A DNA stretch of 64,000 bases from SZUA-365 sp049663345 (GCA_049663345.1 JBATDG010000129.1:11616-75615); one strand, 5' to 3'. Counted from the stretch's first letter, positions 43,736 through 53,232 are shown. Notes: a model not told the origin generated them from the letters alone. Translations and numbers: made by a program.

Positions 43736-44362
43736 ATGACACAGCTCGAATTTATGCTTACGCACGCTCCTGCTTCCACGGGAATACTTGCACTTATTCT
43801 TGTGCTCAGCCTGATTGGATTTCGCAGCAGCAGCTTCCTTGACCGCCTGCTTCTGTTTCCGTGGAGAATTTTTCGGGATAGGGAGTATGAGCGTCTGCTG
43901 ACTTCCGGTTTCGTACATGCCGACATGATGCATCTGCTTTTCAATACCTTCGCACTGTATTCCGTCTCGATGTATGTCGAAGCTGCCGCTGGAACGGCCG
44001 CGTTTCTCGTCATTTATTTCGGATCTCTGCTGATTTCGAGCATCATTCCCGCTATTCGAAAGCGCAACGACCCCGAATATCGCGCCCTTGGGGCCTCGGG
44101 TGCTGTTTCAGCCCTGTTTTTCTCCGGGATGCTCTACTTTCCTGAGGCCAAGGTCATGCTGCTGTTTCTGCCAATTCCCTTGCCCTGGCCTCTATTCGCG
44201 CTGCTTTTCATTGCCGGCAGCATGTACGGCGCGAGGAAAAAATGGGATAATGTGGCGCATGATGTGCATCTTTATGGCGCTGCAGCCGGACTTCTGCTGA
44301 CCATAGCGGTGGATCCGTCGTCGCTGCAGACTTTTTTCAGTGCGATTGGCCTGGGGAGTTGA
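43736..44362 (+). CDS. rhomboid-family intramembrane serine protease
   Basis: A 208-residue membrane protein with about six transmembrane helices. The catalytic Ser lies in GASGAVSALFF and the catalytic His in AHDVHLYGAAAG. An HADMMHLLFNTFALY segment matches the HxxxHxxxN oxyanion region. The frame is open to 43670, but MTQLEFMLTH at 43736 is a more plausible N-terminus because the earlier part reaches into the DinB upstream region. The substrate is unknown. An ECF sigma/anti-sigma pair lies just downstream on the same strand. Confidence 0.88.
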   Translation: MTQLEFMLTHAPASTGILALILVLSLIGFRSSSFLDRLLLFPWRIFRDREYERLLTSGFVHADMMHLLFNTFALYSVSMYVEAAAGTAAFLVIYFGSLLISSIIPAIRKRNDPEYRALGASGAVSALFFSGMLYFPEAKVMLLFLPIPLPWPLFALLFIAGSMYGARKKWDNVAHDVHLYGAAAGLLLTIAVDPSSLQTFFSAIGLGS

Positions 44363-44444
44363 TGCCGGCGGCAAATTCTGTAACCGTACCACAACATTAG
44401 TGTCTATTTCATCGTACACCTTCGCCTATAATTGAAGGTTACGC

Positions 44445-45023
44445 TTGTGCGGAAAGCACGTGCCAGCAGACTACAGTAAACATACCGACGAGCAGCTCTT
44501 TGAGGCTTTCAAGCTGAGCGGCAAAGAGAAGGATGCGGCGTTCCGCGAACTGTTTTCGCGGTACGAGCGGAAGGTGTATGTCTTCTGTCTGCGAATGACG
44601 GCAAATCCGGATGATGCGGGGGACGTTTTTCAGGAGACGTTCACACGATTTTACCGGCAGACTTTGAAACCCGAGGAGTCTGTCAGCAACATTCTCGCGT
44701 ACCTTCTCACGAGCGCCAGAAATGTTTTTCTCAACACGCGCCGCAACAAGGTGTTCTGGTCTCCCTTCGATGATGAAGTTATTGCGAGCCACGCACCTTT
44801 ATACGAACGCACTGAATTACTGAATATGATCAGTTCTGCGTTGGAGCTGCTTGACCTACCGTATCGCGAAGCCTTTGTTTTCCGCTTCTATCAAGGGCTC
44901 TCGTACAAGGAGATCTCCGACATTACAGGTGATTCGGTTTCCTCACTCAAGGTCCGTGTGATGCGTGCCAAGGACCAGGTGAGAAAGATTCTTGCTCCTT
45001 ATATCAGCGACCTGATCCGTTAG
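44445..45023 (+). CDS. ECF-family RNA polymerase sigma factor
   Basis: A 192-residue sigma factor. Region 2 is FRELFSRYERKVYVFCLRMTANPDDAGDVFQETFTRFY by position and region 4 is LPYREAFVFRFYQGLSYKEISDITG followed by SSLKVRVMRAKDQV. The TTG at 44445 is preferred because GAAGG lies six bases before it; GTG at 44460 is an alternative. It lies 36 bases upstream of a fused anti-sigma/outer-membrane protein that is its probable regulator. Confidence 0.92.
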   Translation: MCGKHVPADYSKHTDEQLFEAFKLSGKEKDAAFRELFSRYERKVYVFCLRMTANPDDAGDVFQETFTRFYRQTLKPEESVSNILAYLLTSARNVFLNTRRNKVFWSPFDDEVIASHAPLYERTELLNMISSALELLDLPYREAFVFRFYQGLSYKEISDITGDSVSSLKVRVMRAKDQVRKILAPYISDLIR

Positions 45024-45059
45024 ATTATTTTTTTTCAGACGAGAGAATAGCTACAAGTT

Positions 45060-46529
45060 ATGCAGCACACGGAATTACTCCACCGGTTTTTTGACGAAGG
45101 AATCGACGAGCCGCTTGAGGATGTCCTTTTCGGACAGATGGCTCTTGATCCCGAGCTGCGCCGGGAATTTGTTTCGCATCTGAAACTGCATTCGATTATT
45201 CAGGAGGATGTGGCCGGGATCACGACACCGTCGCATGTGTCTCAGCAGTTGTTTACAACACTCGGCCTCACTCCTCCTGCTATCGCGCCTGTGCCTACTG
45301 CAGGGCAGCGCTTCGGCCGCAGTGCCGGCTCGGCGCTGCTCCTCCTGCGCACAGCAGTAATCGGACACCGACGGTACCTGTACACCGCAGCCATCTCCGC
45401 TCTGGCAACCATGGCTGTGCTTTTCAGTTTGTTTGGTCCCGGTGAATACAACCAACCGGCAAATGATAAGGCCTCCTCAAAAACCACTTCACCGGCAGCG
45501 ACTCCCGACAATCCATCGCAGGAACCCGATGTCTCGCAGATCTCCGATGTTCTTAAGAGCTCCGGTGTTTCTAAGAGCTCGGATGCGTCGCACATCCCCA
45601 GTGCTTCGCAAGCCACAGGCCGCACGCAGGCAGCTGCTGCTTCGCAGAAAGTCGCTTCGCAGAACCCGGGTGCTTCGCAGAAGGTCGGCACGATTGCGGC
45701 AGGATTGCAGAAAGCGACTTTGGGGCAGAGCACTGAAATTCTTGCGGATCCCGGAATCTCCACCGCGAACAGCGGGAGAGGAGCTGTAAACCACAGTGCT
45801 GCGGAAGAACTTTCCACACTTCCGGTTCCTCTTGCGCTGGCGGAAATGCCTGCTTCAATTCAGCCGGAAGATCGTGCGGCGGAGCTGCGGCTCGAAGGAA
45901 CGGAAATTCAAGTCGGCGAAGTGCCCGGGATTGACCCTCCCTGGCTGTTCTCCCAGCCGGGACCACGCACGAGCTTTCTATCGAACCTCGTAGTCGAGTT
46001 GCGTAAGTACTACGGCACGTCCTACCCCAACGTCGATCTTCAGCATAACTCACACAAAGTCTTCGAAAACATGGCGATCAGCGTTATACACAAAGCGAAC
46101 GAACACCACGCATTCGGTTTCGAGTACGGCCGTGAAAGTTTCGGCCGCGAGTTCCAGCGCACCAATGCTGCGCAATCGACATCTCTTGTTGTGGATCAAT
46201 CGTTTGAACAGATCTACACGCCTCCGGCACAATGGGTTACGGGACTGCAGCAGGAAAACCGGATGCTCGACCTCTTTGGCGCGGTCTGGAAACTCTCGCT
46301 TCCTGAATACGGCCTGTTCGACGTCGTGTATCCGTACATGCGCACCTTCGTCGGCGCGACCAAGCTTGGACCGCTGGGTAAAGTGCGAGCAGGACTCGAA
46401 ATGTACCCATCCAATTTCTCCATGCTGAATGTCGGCATCGAAGGCGGGATGCTCCGTTATACAGTCGACGATATGTCGTATTATACCACCAAACTCAATT
46501 TCACATTTGGCGTTGCCATAGGGTTTTAA
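45060..46529 (+). CDS. fused anti-sigma factor / outer-membrane beta-barrel (Dma-like)
   Basis: A 489-residue protein of unusual build. Residues 1-75 are a helical cytoplasmic domain resembling the anti-sigma factor at 39072 (LHRFFDEGIDEPLEDVLFGQMALDPELR). One transmembrane helix is at 106-125. Residues 127-305 are a Ser/Ala/Gln-rich linker with short repeats. Residues 310-489 show beta-strand alternation and end FTFGVAIGF, a barrel signal. There is no N-terminal signal peptide. It would span the inner membrane, periplasm and outer membrane. The layout matches dual membrane-spanning anti-sigma factors (Dma) described in Bacteroides. The ECF sigma partner is directly upstream. Confidence 0.8.
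   Translation: MQHTELLHRFFDEGIDEPLEDVLFGQMALDPELRREFVSHLKLHSIIQEDVAGITTPSHVSQQLFTTLGLTPPAIAPVPTAGQRFGRSAGSALLLLRTAVIGHRRYLYTAAISALATMAVLFSLFGPGEYNQPANDKASSKTTSPAATPDNPSQEPDVSQISDVLKSSGVSKSSDASHIPSASQATGRTQAAAASQKVASQNPGASQKVGTIAAGLQKATLGQSTEILADPGISTANSGRGAVNHSAAEELSTLPVPLALAEMPASIQPEDRAAELRLEGTEIQVGEVPGIDPPWLFSQPGPRTSFLSNLVVELRKYYGTSYPNVDLQHNSHKVFENMAISVIHKANEHHAFGFEYGRESFGREFQRTNAAQSTSLVVDQSFEQIYTPPAQWVTGLQQENRMLDLFGAVWKLSLPEYGLFDVVYPYMRTFVGATKLGPLGKVRAGLEMYPSNFSMLNVGIEGGMLRYTVDDMSYYTTKLNFTFGVAIGF
45520..45690 (+). repeat. short tandem repeats in the linker-coding region
   Basis: Imperfect 15-18 bp units recur: one set contains TCTAAGAGCTC (Lys-Ser-Ser), the other GCTTCGCAGAA (Ala-Ser-Gln), the latter three times. 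They code for the periplasmic linker of the fused anti-sigma protein and could allow length change in frame. Confidence 0.6.
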
Positions 46530-46547
46530 CAACTGACGGAAACACCG

Positions 46548-47765
46548 ATGAAACGAATCTTACTGATTGTTCTTCCATTTCTGATCTTCGCCTGCAGCGA
46601 CGAAAGTACCGGACCCGAAACTCCGACACCTCTTCGCCCGATCAGCAGCGGAGAACTCGCGGTAGCGCGGGCAAACAGTGTATTCGGCCTTACGCTGTTT
46701 CGCGCAGTTGCAGATGCCACGCCCGAAGAGAACGTGTTTATTTCTCCCCTCAGCGTCTCCATGGCTCTTGGAATGACAGTGAACGGCGCTGCGGGTGAGA
46801 CCTGGCTTGGAATGCGTTCTGCACTCGGCTTCGACGTCCTCGATCAGACGGAAATTAACCGATCATACCGCACCCTGATCGATCTGCTTCGCGGCATGGA
46901 TCCGCGGATTCGCCTCGATATCGCGAATTCGATCTGGAGTCGCGAGGGCTTTCCTGTCGAGCAGGCTTTTGTGGACTCTAACAAGTTCTATTTCGATGCT
47001 GAAATCCGTTCGCTGGATTTCTCTCGAGCGGATGCCGCAGCGATTATCAATGCCTGGGTAAGTCAGATGACGCAAGGGAAAATTCCGGATATCGTAAGCG
47101 CCCCGATTCCCGATGCGGTAATGATGTACCTGATCAACGCAGTGTATTTCAAAGGTACCTGGAGCAAACAGTTCGATGTCGCAAAAACGCGGGACGATAC
47201 GTTCGCCACCATGGACGGCAGCCGGAAGAATGTGAAGATGATGAACCGTTCCGGAAGCATCCGATATCATCAGGACGAATTCGCAGAGATCGCCGATCTG
47301 CCGTATGGATGGGATCGCTACAGTATGGCGGTGCTGTTGCCGCGGGCCGGCGTGACGCTGGCGAAGCTGCGCAGTATGCTGCAATCCGCGCAATGGAACA
47401 ATTGGCTCGCTGGACTGCAGGCGACCGAGATGGACCTGCAGCTGCCGAGGTTTACGATGGAGTACGAAGTGGGACTCAATGAGATGCTGAAAAGTATGGG
47501 AATGGAACGCGCGTTCGACCCCGATCTCGCAGATTTCTCCGGCATCAATCGGGAGCGGAAGCTGTACATCACCAACGTCAAACACAAGACATACGTGAAG
47601 GTGAATGAGGAAGGAACCGAGGCCGCGGCGGCTACCTCGGTCGAGATGGGGACAACTTCATTTCCTCCGACCATGCGCATAGATCACCCTTTTATTTTCG
47701 TCATTCATGAGCGCAACACCGGCGCAATTCTGTTTATCGGGCAGGTGACAAATCCTGGTGAATGA
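46548..47765 (+). CDS. serpin (serine protease inhibitor) lipoprotein
   Basis: A 405-residue protein. The N-terminus MKRILLIVLPFLIFAC is a lipoprotein signal with Cys16. The serpin core follows: NVFISPLSVSMALGM near residue 65, FKGTWSKQF, and near the C-terminus the reactive-centre hinge NEEGTEAAAAT, then the DHPFIFVIHERNTGAILFIGQV signature. The hinge with small residues is that of inhibitory serpins. A membrane-tethered serpin would protect the cell from exogenous or own proteases. It lies 18 bases after the fused anti-sigma gene and ends at a strong terminator. Confidence 0.93.
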   Translation: MKRILLIVLPFLIFACSDESTGPETPTPLRPISSGELAVARANSVFGLTLFRAVADATPEENVFISPLSVSMALGMTVNGAAGETWLGMRSALGFDVLDQTEINRSYRTLIDLLRGMDPRIRLDIANSIWSREGFPVEQAFVDSNKFYFDAEIRSLDFSRADAAAIINAWVSQMTQGKIPDIVSAPIPDAVMMYLINAVYFKGTWSKQFDVAKTRDDTFATMDGSRKNVKMMNRSGSIRYHQDEFAEIADLPYGWDRYSMAVLLPRAGVTLAKLRSMLQSAQWNNWLAGLQATEMDLQLPRFTMEYEVGLNEMLKSMGMERAFDPDLADFSGINRERKLYITNVKHKTYVKVNEEGTEAAAATSVEMGTTSFPPTMRIDHPFIFVIHERNTGAILFIGQVTNPGE

Positions 47766-47791
47766 ATGGTCTGAGCGAATCGTTCACCAAG

Positions 47792-47827
47792 AAACCGGCG
47801 ATACCATCCACAGTCGCCGGTTTTTTT
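47792..47827 (+). terminator. intrinsic terminator after the serpin gene
   Basis: A 10-bp stem (47792-47801 with 47814-47823) with CCGGCGA core, a 12-base loop and seven T. Confidence 0.9.
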
Positions 47828-47940
47828 ATACCCAAACTGGATTCGCTGGGTGCTATCCCGTAGATTGGCAGAAAGCAGACATTCTGCTCATGAACACGGG
47901 TTAATTGAAAAACATAGTACAATCGATGACGGAGTGAAGA

Positions 47941-48765
47941 GTGGCGGAGGACGCACCAATTATGGAACGACAGTTATTCGTCCCTGTAGCTGAGGACGGA
48001 CTTTTTGTTAAGCTGCTGCTTCATGCTACGCCGGAGGCGGAGGAGACACTACCGACCTGGGTTTTTCTGCACGAAGGTCTTGGCAGTGTTGGCCAGTGGA
48101 AGAGCTTCCCGTATGAACTCTGCAAGGCCACGGGCTGCGATGGGATTGTTTATGATCGGGTGGGACATGGCCGCTCGTCTCCCATGCGGAAACCCCGAGA
48201 CATCCATTTCTATCAGGAAGAGGCCGAAGTGTATCTGCACGGCCTGCTCGAGGAAATGAACGTGCGGCGGCCGCTGCTGTTCGGCCACAGCGATGGAGCA
48301 GTAATCGCGCTCAAATATGCGTCATCATTTCCCGAAACAACGGTCGGTGTTGTGTCGGAGGCCGCGCATGTAATCATCGAAGAAATCACCATGCAGGGGA
48401 TTCGGGATGCGAGCGCGCAATACACATCAACCGATCTTCCGGACAAACTGTCCCGCTACCATGGAGAAAAAACCGATGCCATGTTTCACGCCTGGTCCGA
48501 TGCGTGGCTGGATCCCTCCTGCGCGGATTGGGATATGCTGGAGGACCTGAACGCGATCCGTTGTCCGGTACTCATCGTACAGGGAGATATGGACACGTTC
48601 GGAAGCCGAAAGCAGGTTGATGCGATCGTAGAGCATGTGCGCGGTGCCACCGACGTGCTGTGGCTGCAGGGCACGGGCCACGTACCGCACCTGTATTCCC
48701 GCGCAGCGGTTATTGCTGAGACTGTGCGGTGGGCAGTTCCGATTATCGATGCTCACAAGCAATGA
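47941..48765 (+). CDS. alpha/beta hydrolase
   Basis: A 274-residue alpha/beta-hydrolase fold protein. The oxyanion region is FLHEGLGSVGQWKSFP, the nucleophile elbow is GHSDGAVIAL and the catalytic His is in GTGHVPHLYS; the acid is likely Asp in QGDMDTFGS. No signal peptide. The GTG at 47941 has GGAG upstream; ATG 47962 is an alternative. The substrate is unknown: similar proteins include esterases and C-C hydrolases. Single gene between two terminators. Confidence 0.86.
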   Translation: MAEDAPIMERQLFVPVAEDGLFVKLLLHATPEAEETLPTWVFLHEGLGSVGQWKSFPYELCKATGCDGIVYDRVGHGRSSPMRKPRDIHFYQEEAEVYLHGLLEEMNVRRPLLFGHSDGAVIALKYASSFPETTVGVVSEAAHVIIEEITMQGIRDASAQYTSTDLPDKLSRYHGEKTDAMFHAWSDAWLDPSCADWDMLEDLNAIRCPVLIVQGDMDTFGSRKQVDAIVEHVRGATDVLWLQGTGHVPHLYSRAAVIAETVRWAVPIIDAHKQ

Positions 48766-48785
48766 TCAATCGGTAGAATCGATGG

Positions 48786-48828
48786 AAACATAAACGCCGG
48801 ATGCTTTAACATCCGGCGTTTATGTTTT
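48786..48828. terminator. bidirectional terminator with an 18-bp perfect stem
   Basis: Bases 48786-48803 pair perfectly with 48810-48827 around a CTTTAA loop; T4 on one side and A3 on the other. It separates the convergent hydrolase and T9SS cargo genes. Confidence 0.85.
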
Positions 48829-48917
48829 CGGAAAGAAATTAATGCGCAGCGTCAAACGAATTGCAGTCCCTGTAAAATCAATTTCGGGGAATGATATCGC
48901 ACGAGGCGCCGCAGAAT

Positions 48918-50597
48918 TTATCGCGAAATTATGAAGCTTCGCAATTGCTGCTCTGCGCTGTTGCGCAGTCGATAGAAATACATTCCCGGCTGGAGCGTCG
49001 CGGTCGAGACCGTAAATGTTATCATCGCGCCGGGCTGGACATCCATCTGCCGTGAGTCGATTACCCGACCGAGAGCATCGAAAAGGTCCAGCGTGAGGGC
49101 TTTGGCACTGCCAATTTCAACCGGAACCGAGAGCGTAGCGGCAGCCGGCTGGGGATAGTGCTGGAGCAGACGGAACGCGGATGGGACCGCCATATCACCG
49201 ATGCCTACCGTGGCGTCTACCTCAATTTCAAACGTCTGCTGGCCCTTGCCAAAACGGTTGCTCGCCTCGAACAGCACTGTATGCGATCCGAGCTGTTGAT
49301 CTGTCGGGGTCCAGGTGATCATTCCGCTGTTCGCATCGATGGCCAATCCTGCAGGGCCGGCGTTAAGCTTGTATGAGGGATCGGGTCGCGAGTCAGTGGA
49401 AGTCTGATACCAGAACGGCTTGTTTGGTCCGATACGCTGATTGGGTACGGCAGCGATGAGCGGCGTCTTGTAGACTTCGAGCGTGTAGCTCTGCTCGCCA
49501 GTGCCGGCGCTGTTGGTGACCGTGACCCGGACCGGATGTGATCCGGCCTGGGCGCGCGACGGTGTCCACATTACGGTGCCGCGGCCGGGTTCGATGATCA
49601 TGCCGGTCGGCTTTTCTACGAGTGCATACGTGATCGGGGGAGTACCGTCAGTGGTGACCTGATACGAGTATTGCTTTCCTGCTTCCGCTTCTACGACTGC
49701 GGTTGAAGTGATTTTCGGACCCGAAGCGCTGGCCGAAACAATGACCTGGAAGGATTGTGTATCGCTGCCGCTTTGGTTGCTCGCGGTGACGGATACGTCA
49801 TGCGGCCCTACCTGTCCGGCAATCGGCGTCCAGGAAATGCGGCCGCTCACTGCGTCAATAGTCATGCCCGCGGGAGCTGTGCTGAGAGCGTAGACAGGTG
49901 CGGGTTCACCATAGGCCTGCACGTCGTAGGTGTATGGCTGTGCGACGCGGGCGGTTGTTTTCGGGAGCGAAAGTATGGTCGGAGCATTGCCGGAAATGCA
50001 GCGGAAGGGCAGGCCCGTAGACGCATCGACAATGCAGGTCAGAGTATCCGCCGCGGCAAAGTATCTGAAAAACCAGTACTGACCCTGCGGAATATAGCGG
50101 TTCGGTATCGGGTTGTTGATGACAAATGCCAGCGGGACAGTGGCATCAGGATTGTTCTGCAGAAATGTTTCCGCACCGCCGTCCTTCGATCCCTGCAGAG
50201 CGGCATCGCTGTCCACCCACGGATTGGTCATCTGTGCGATGCCAAGTGTAACAGGGAAGTACTGGGTGATGGTGTCGAGCGGCAGCCTCACTGCCTGGTC
50301 GCCGAGCAGAGGGATGCGCGCGCCTACATAGTAAATGCTTGAATCCAGCGAGGCGGAGTACAGACGGTAAAGCCAGCCCGTGGCTTTTCCGTTGGTCAGG
50401 TCGATCTCAAGTTTGACGCCCGAATATTCGAAACCGAAAAACAGTGCGTTAGTGAGGACGACGTCGGACGCAAATTCAACCTGTGCCTTCGCCATGACAT
50501 TGGGCAGAATTTCCTTGACCGTCACTTGCTCTAGTATCTGCGCATGCAGGGGAAGTGCGAGAGTGAGGATCGAAAGCAGGAGTATAAGATGTTTCAT
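48918..50597 (-). CDS. secreted protein with putative Ig repeats and T9SS sorting domain
   Basis: A 559-residue protein with a signal peptide (MKHLILLLSILTLALPLHAQ). Residues 205-470 hold three repeats of the putative-Ig type, each with a GxxIDxxSGxIxWTP core (for example MTIDAVSGRISWTP and LAIDANSGMITWTP). The last 80 residues are a type IX secretion sorting domain: a YPQPAAAT-like motif, LFDALGRVIDS, LQPGMYFYRL and a terminal SFIISR. The N-terminal 200 residues are unrecognised. Probably surface-attached or released through T9SS. It may be cotranscribed with the larger cargo gene upstream (74-base gap). Confidence 0.88.
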   Translation of the reverse strand: MKHLILLLSILTLALPLHAQILEQVTVKEILPNVMAKAQVEFASDVVLTNALFFGFEYSGVKLEIDLTNGKATGWLYRLYSASLDSSIYYVGARIPLLGDQAVRLPLDTITQYFPVTLGIAQMTNPWVDSDAALQGSKDGGAETFLQNNPDATVPLAFVINNPIPNRYIPQGQYWFFRYFAAADTLTCIVDASTGLPFRCISGNAPTILSLPKTTARVAQPYTYDVQAYGEPAPVYALSTAPAGMTIDAVSGRISWTPIAGQVGPHDVSVTASNQSGSDTQSFQVIVSASASGPKITSTAVVEAEAGKQYSYQVTTDGTPPITYALVEKPTGMIIEPGRGTVMWTPSRAQAGSHPVRVTVTNSAGTGEQSYTLEVYKTPLIAAVPNQRIGPNKPFWYQTSTDSRPDPSYKLNAGPAGLAIDANSGMITWTPTDQQLGSHTVLFEASNRFGKGQQTFEIEVDATVGIGDMAVPSAFRLLQHYPQPAAATLSVPVEIGSAKALTLDLFDALGRVIDSRQMDVQPGAMITFTVSTATLQPGMYFYRLRNSAEQQLRSFIISR

Positions 50598-50671
50598 GAG
50601 AATTCCGGATAAATGAACGAATACACTTTCAAACTACAACATCAAGATGAAATTCCAGCCCTCTGGCAGAA

Positions 50672-53041
50672 TCAGCGGGTCACTACGAATCTGCTGCTGC
50701 GCACATCTTCGCCCGAACGCAGTGTCATCATGTGCAATCCACTCGAGAGCGCGGCTGGAAGCGGCAGACTTTGAAGCCCCGGCCGCAGTTCTCCGGCCGC
50801 GAGACTGAATACCCGCTGCCCGAGCGAATTATAGATATCGATATGCACATCAGGCAGCGCATTGTCGGACTGCAGTGCGAAGCGCAGAACGCCTCCGTTC
50901 CATTGCGTGCCGCTGATTTTCCAGGCTTGTACGACGGGTATATCATCAGCGCCAGTGCTGATTTGACCGTTGTACGCAACCGAGTAGCGTTTGTCGGGAG
51001 AAAGGGTGGTCAGCTGCTGCTGTGCTCCGTTCTGATAGTGGATGACCACGCTGTCGATCGAGACTGCATTGCCAAGGCCGAAATGCAGCTCCGTGCTGTT
51101 GGTGGCCATACGCGATCCGGCCGAGGATGTGGACAGCGTGCGTGTCAATTTACGCCCGTCAGCATACACGACGACACGCGTGCCGAAAGCGTTCATTGGG
51201 ACGCCGTCGGCAGGACTCCCGCTGAGCCGCAGCGCGAGCCAGCGTCCCTTGCGTGGAAGGTCGTTGCGGAAAAGTTTGACGCCCTCGTGCTGGCTGGCGA
51301 CCAGCAGGTCGATGTCTCCGTCATTGTCATAATCGAGACGCGAGACGGTCCATGCACCGTGCACCTTGCATCCGAAATTCCAGGTGCGATCGAGCAGCGT
51401 GAAATCAGGCGCTCCGCTATTCATGTACACGCGGGAGTATCGTCCCGGCTCACCGCCTTCGCCTTCCTTCGAATAGGAATACTGCGATTGCCAGAGATCG
51501 AGCCAGCCGTCGCAATCGAGATCGGCCCAGGTGACAGCTGCATTCATCTCACGGAACTTGAGTCCCATATCCTGATGCATTTCCGTAAAGCGGGTGATAT
51601 TGTCGTTGTGGAAAATCAATGAAGGATTCGATACCGCGCCGCGCCAATCGGGGTGTCCGAGATTGCCGACGACCAGATCGGTAAGCCCGTCATTGTCAAA
51701 ATCGCCCCAGTCGCTGCCCATGCCGTGTCCGAAATATCCTGGAGCGTCAGTGGCGACGCCGCGTACGCCTGTGGATGCGCCGACATCAGTAAATGTCCCG
51801 TTGCCGTTGTTTCGGTAAAGTAAATCGGGTGCGAGCCGATATGTGGAAATGAAGATATCGGTGTAGCCGTCGTTATTGTAATCGCAGGCGCTTGCGCCCC
51901 AGCAATCGTAGAATGGACTCGGTTCCGCTGCCGCAATTCCGGATGTCGCGGTCACATCGGCAAACGTGCCGTCGCCATTATTTCGCCAGAGCTTGTCCGG
52001 GTAGTACACTTCCTGGTTGTTGACAGTGCGCCTTCCGTTTGCAAGAAAAAGATCGAGATGTCCGTCGTTATCGAAGTCCAGCCAGATCGGCGTTACCGTC
52101 GGTGCGGGATTGCTGATTCCGGCAGATGCAGTCACATCGACAAAGCTCCCGCTCCCATTGTTGCGATACAGCTTGTCGTTGTCTCCGCCATTGACTGAAT
52201 AGGCATCCACATTGCCGTCATTATCGAAGTCGCCCCAGACAGCGTAGCCCACCGGTATTCCCAGCGTCGCGGAGACATTCTCAAAAGTCCCGTCGCCGCG
52301 ATTCTGAAAATAATTCGTACCGATGTTCACATCTTCCCATCCGTCGTTATTCCAATCGGCGACTGCAGCGACGGAGGCATTGATTTCAATTCCATTCGTT
52401 GTCAGTCCCGCCTGCACGGCGACATCGCCAAACGTCGGCGTCGGTGGTGCCTGTGAGCTGTTCCCCGACGGAAAATCGTATTGCACCAGGGCACGGATCA
52501 TATAATCGTTTGTGACGAGGAAATACTGTCCGGGACCGCCGAGACTATTCGTAACCGAGGGATCCATGAGGAAGGACCAGTACGGCGTGGCCTGCTTGTC
52601 GTTGTCGACGGTGAACCATGGCCCAGCAGGCCGCTGCAGCCAGTGCTGCACGACGATGCGGTCATATCCGTCGCTGCGGAGGTTCTGCCCGCGCAGATCG
52701 ATCGTGAACCATCCCGGAGTGCCGGGGTAGTCGAAGATGATCGGCGGAATGAGTGTATTGTACGACCACACCCAATGCGTCGGGGGAATGGCGCCTTCGG
52801 AAGCATCTCCCACAATGAACAGTGTGTCCTTCGCAGGATTCTGTCCCATATAGTAGATCTGCAGTTCCAGAACGCGGCAGGGCCCGTCGAAGGATATGAT
52901 GGCAGATTCGTTCATGAATGACGGGGCGTTGAAGTACGCACCTGCGGGGGTGCCGCTGTCCCGTTTGATGAGGACGTCCTGTGAAAGCATGTTCGCAGTC
53001 AGCGCACACAACATAACGGCAATCAGCATCAATCGTGTCAT
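50672..53041 (-). CDS. FG-GAP/VCBS-repeat protein with ASPIC/UnbV domain and T9SS sorting domain
   Basis: A 789-residue protein with a signal peptide ending near NMLSQ. Residues 215-590 are about seven FG-GAP/VCBS repeats (DWNNDGWEDV, DFDNDGNVDA, DFDNDGHLDL, DYNNDGYTDI), a calcium-binding beta-propeller. Residues 600-690 form an ASPIC/UnbV domain (RWLALRLSG, HFGLGNAVSIDSVVIHY). The last 75 residues are a T9SS sorting domain (YNSLGQRVFSLAAGEL; terminal SSRFVVTR). It is a large surface or secreted protein; binding or adhesion is likely. Confidence 0.92.
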   Translation of the reverse strand: MTRLMLIAVMLCALTANMLSQDVLIKRDSGTPAGAYFNAPSFMNESAIISFDGPCRVLELQIYYMGQNPAKDTLFIVGDASEGAIPPTHWVWSYNTLIPPIIFDYPGTPGWFTIDLRGQNLRSDGYDRIVVQHWLQRPAGPWFTVDNDKQATPYWSFLMDPSVTNSLGGPGQYFLVTNDYMIRALVQYDFPSGNSSQAPPTPTFGDVAVQAGLTTNGIEINASVAAVADWNNDGWEDVNIGTNYFQNRGDGTFENVSATLGIPVGYAVWGDFDNDGNVDAYSVNGGDNDKLYRNNGSGSFVDVTASAGISNPAPTVTPIWLDFDNDGHLDLFLANGRRTVNNQEVYYPDKLWRNNGDGTFADVTATSGIAAAEPSPFYDCWGASACDYNNDGYTDIFISTYRLAPDLLYRNNGNGTFTDVGASTGVRGVATDAPGYFGHGMGSDWGDFDNDGLTDLVVGNLGHPDWRGAVSNPSLIFHNDNITRFTEMHQDMGLKFREMNAAVTWADLDCDGWLDLWQSQYSYSKEGEGGEPGRYSRVYMNSGAPDFTLLDRTWNFGCKVHGAWTVSRLDYDNDGDIDLLVASQHEGVKLFRNDLPRKGRWLALRLSGSPADGVPMNAFGTRVVVYADGRKLTRTLSTSSAGSRMATNSTELHFGLGNAVSIDSVVIHYQNGAQQQLTTLSPDKRYSVAYNGQISTGADDIPVVQAWKISGTQWNGGVLRFALQSDNALPDVHIDIYNSLGQRVFSLAAGELRPGLQSLPLPAALSSGLHMMTLRSGEDVRSSRFVVTR

Positions 53042-53232
53042 AAAAATATCCGATGTGGAAACAGAAGTGGGTGTATCTTATGAATAATACGAAGCCTGCA
53101 TCGAAGATTCAATGCAAAGCCGTGCGATGCATGCGCGAACGCCCTGTGAGCGGATATTACGGAGAATGATATTCTCTAATCCCCGAAAAATCAGTATTAT
53201 TACTGAACCTACTGTTGAACCACGGAGTGCCT

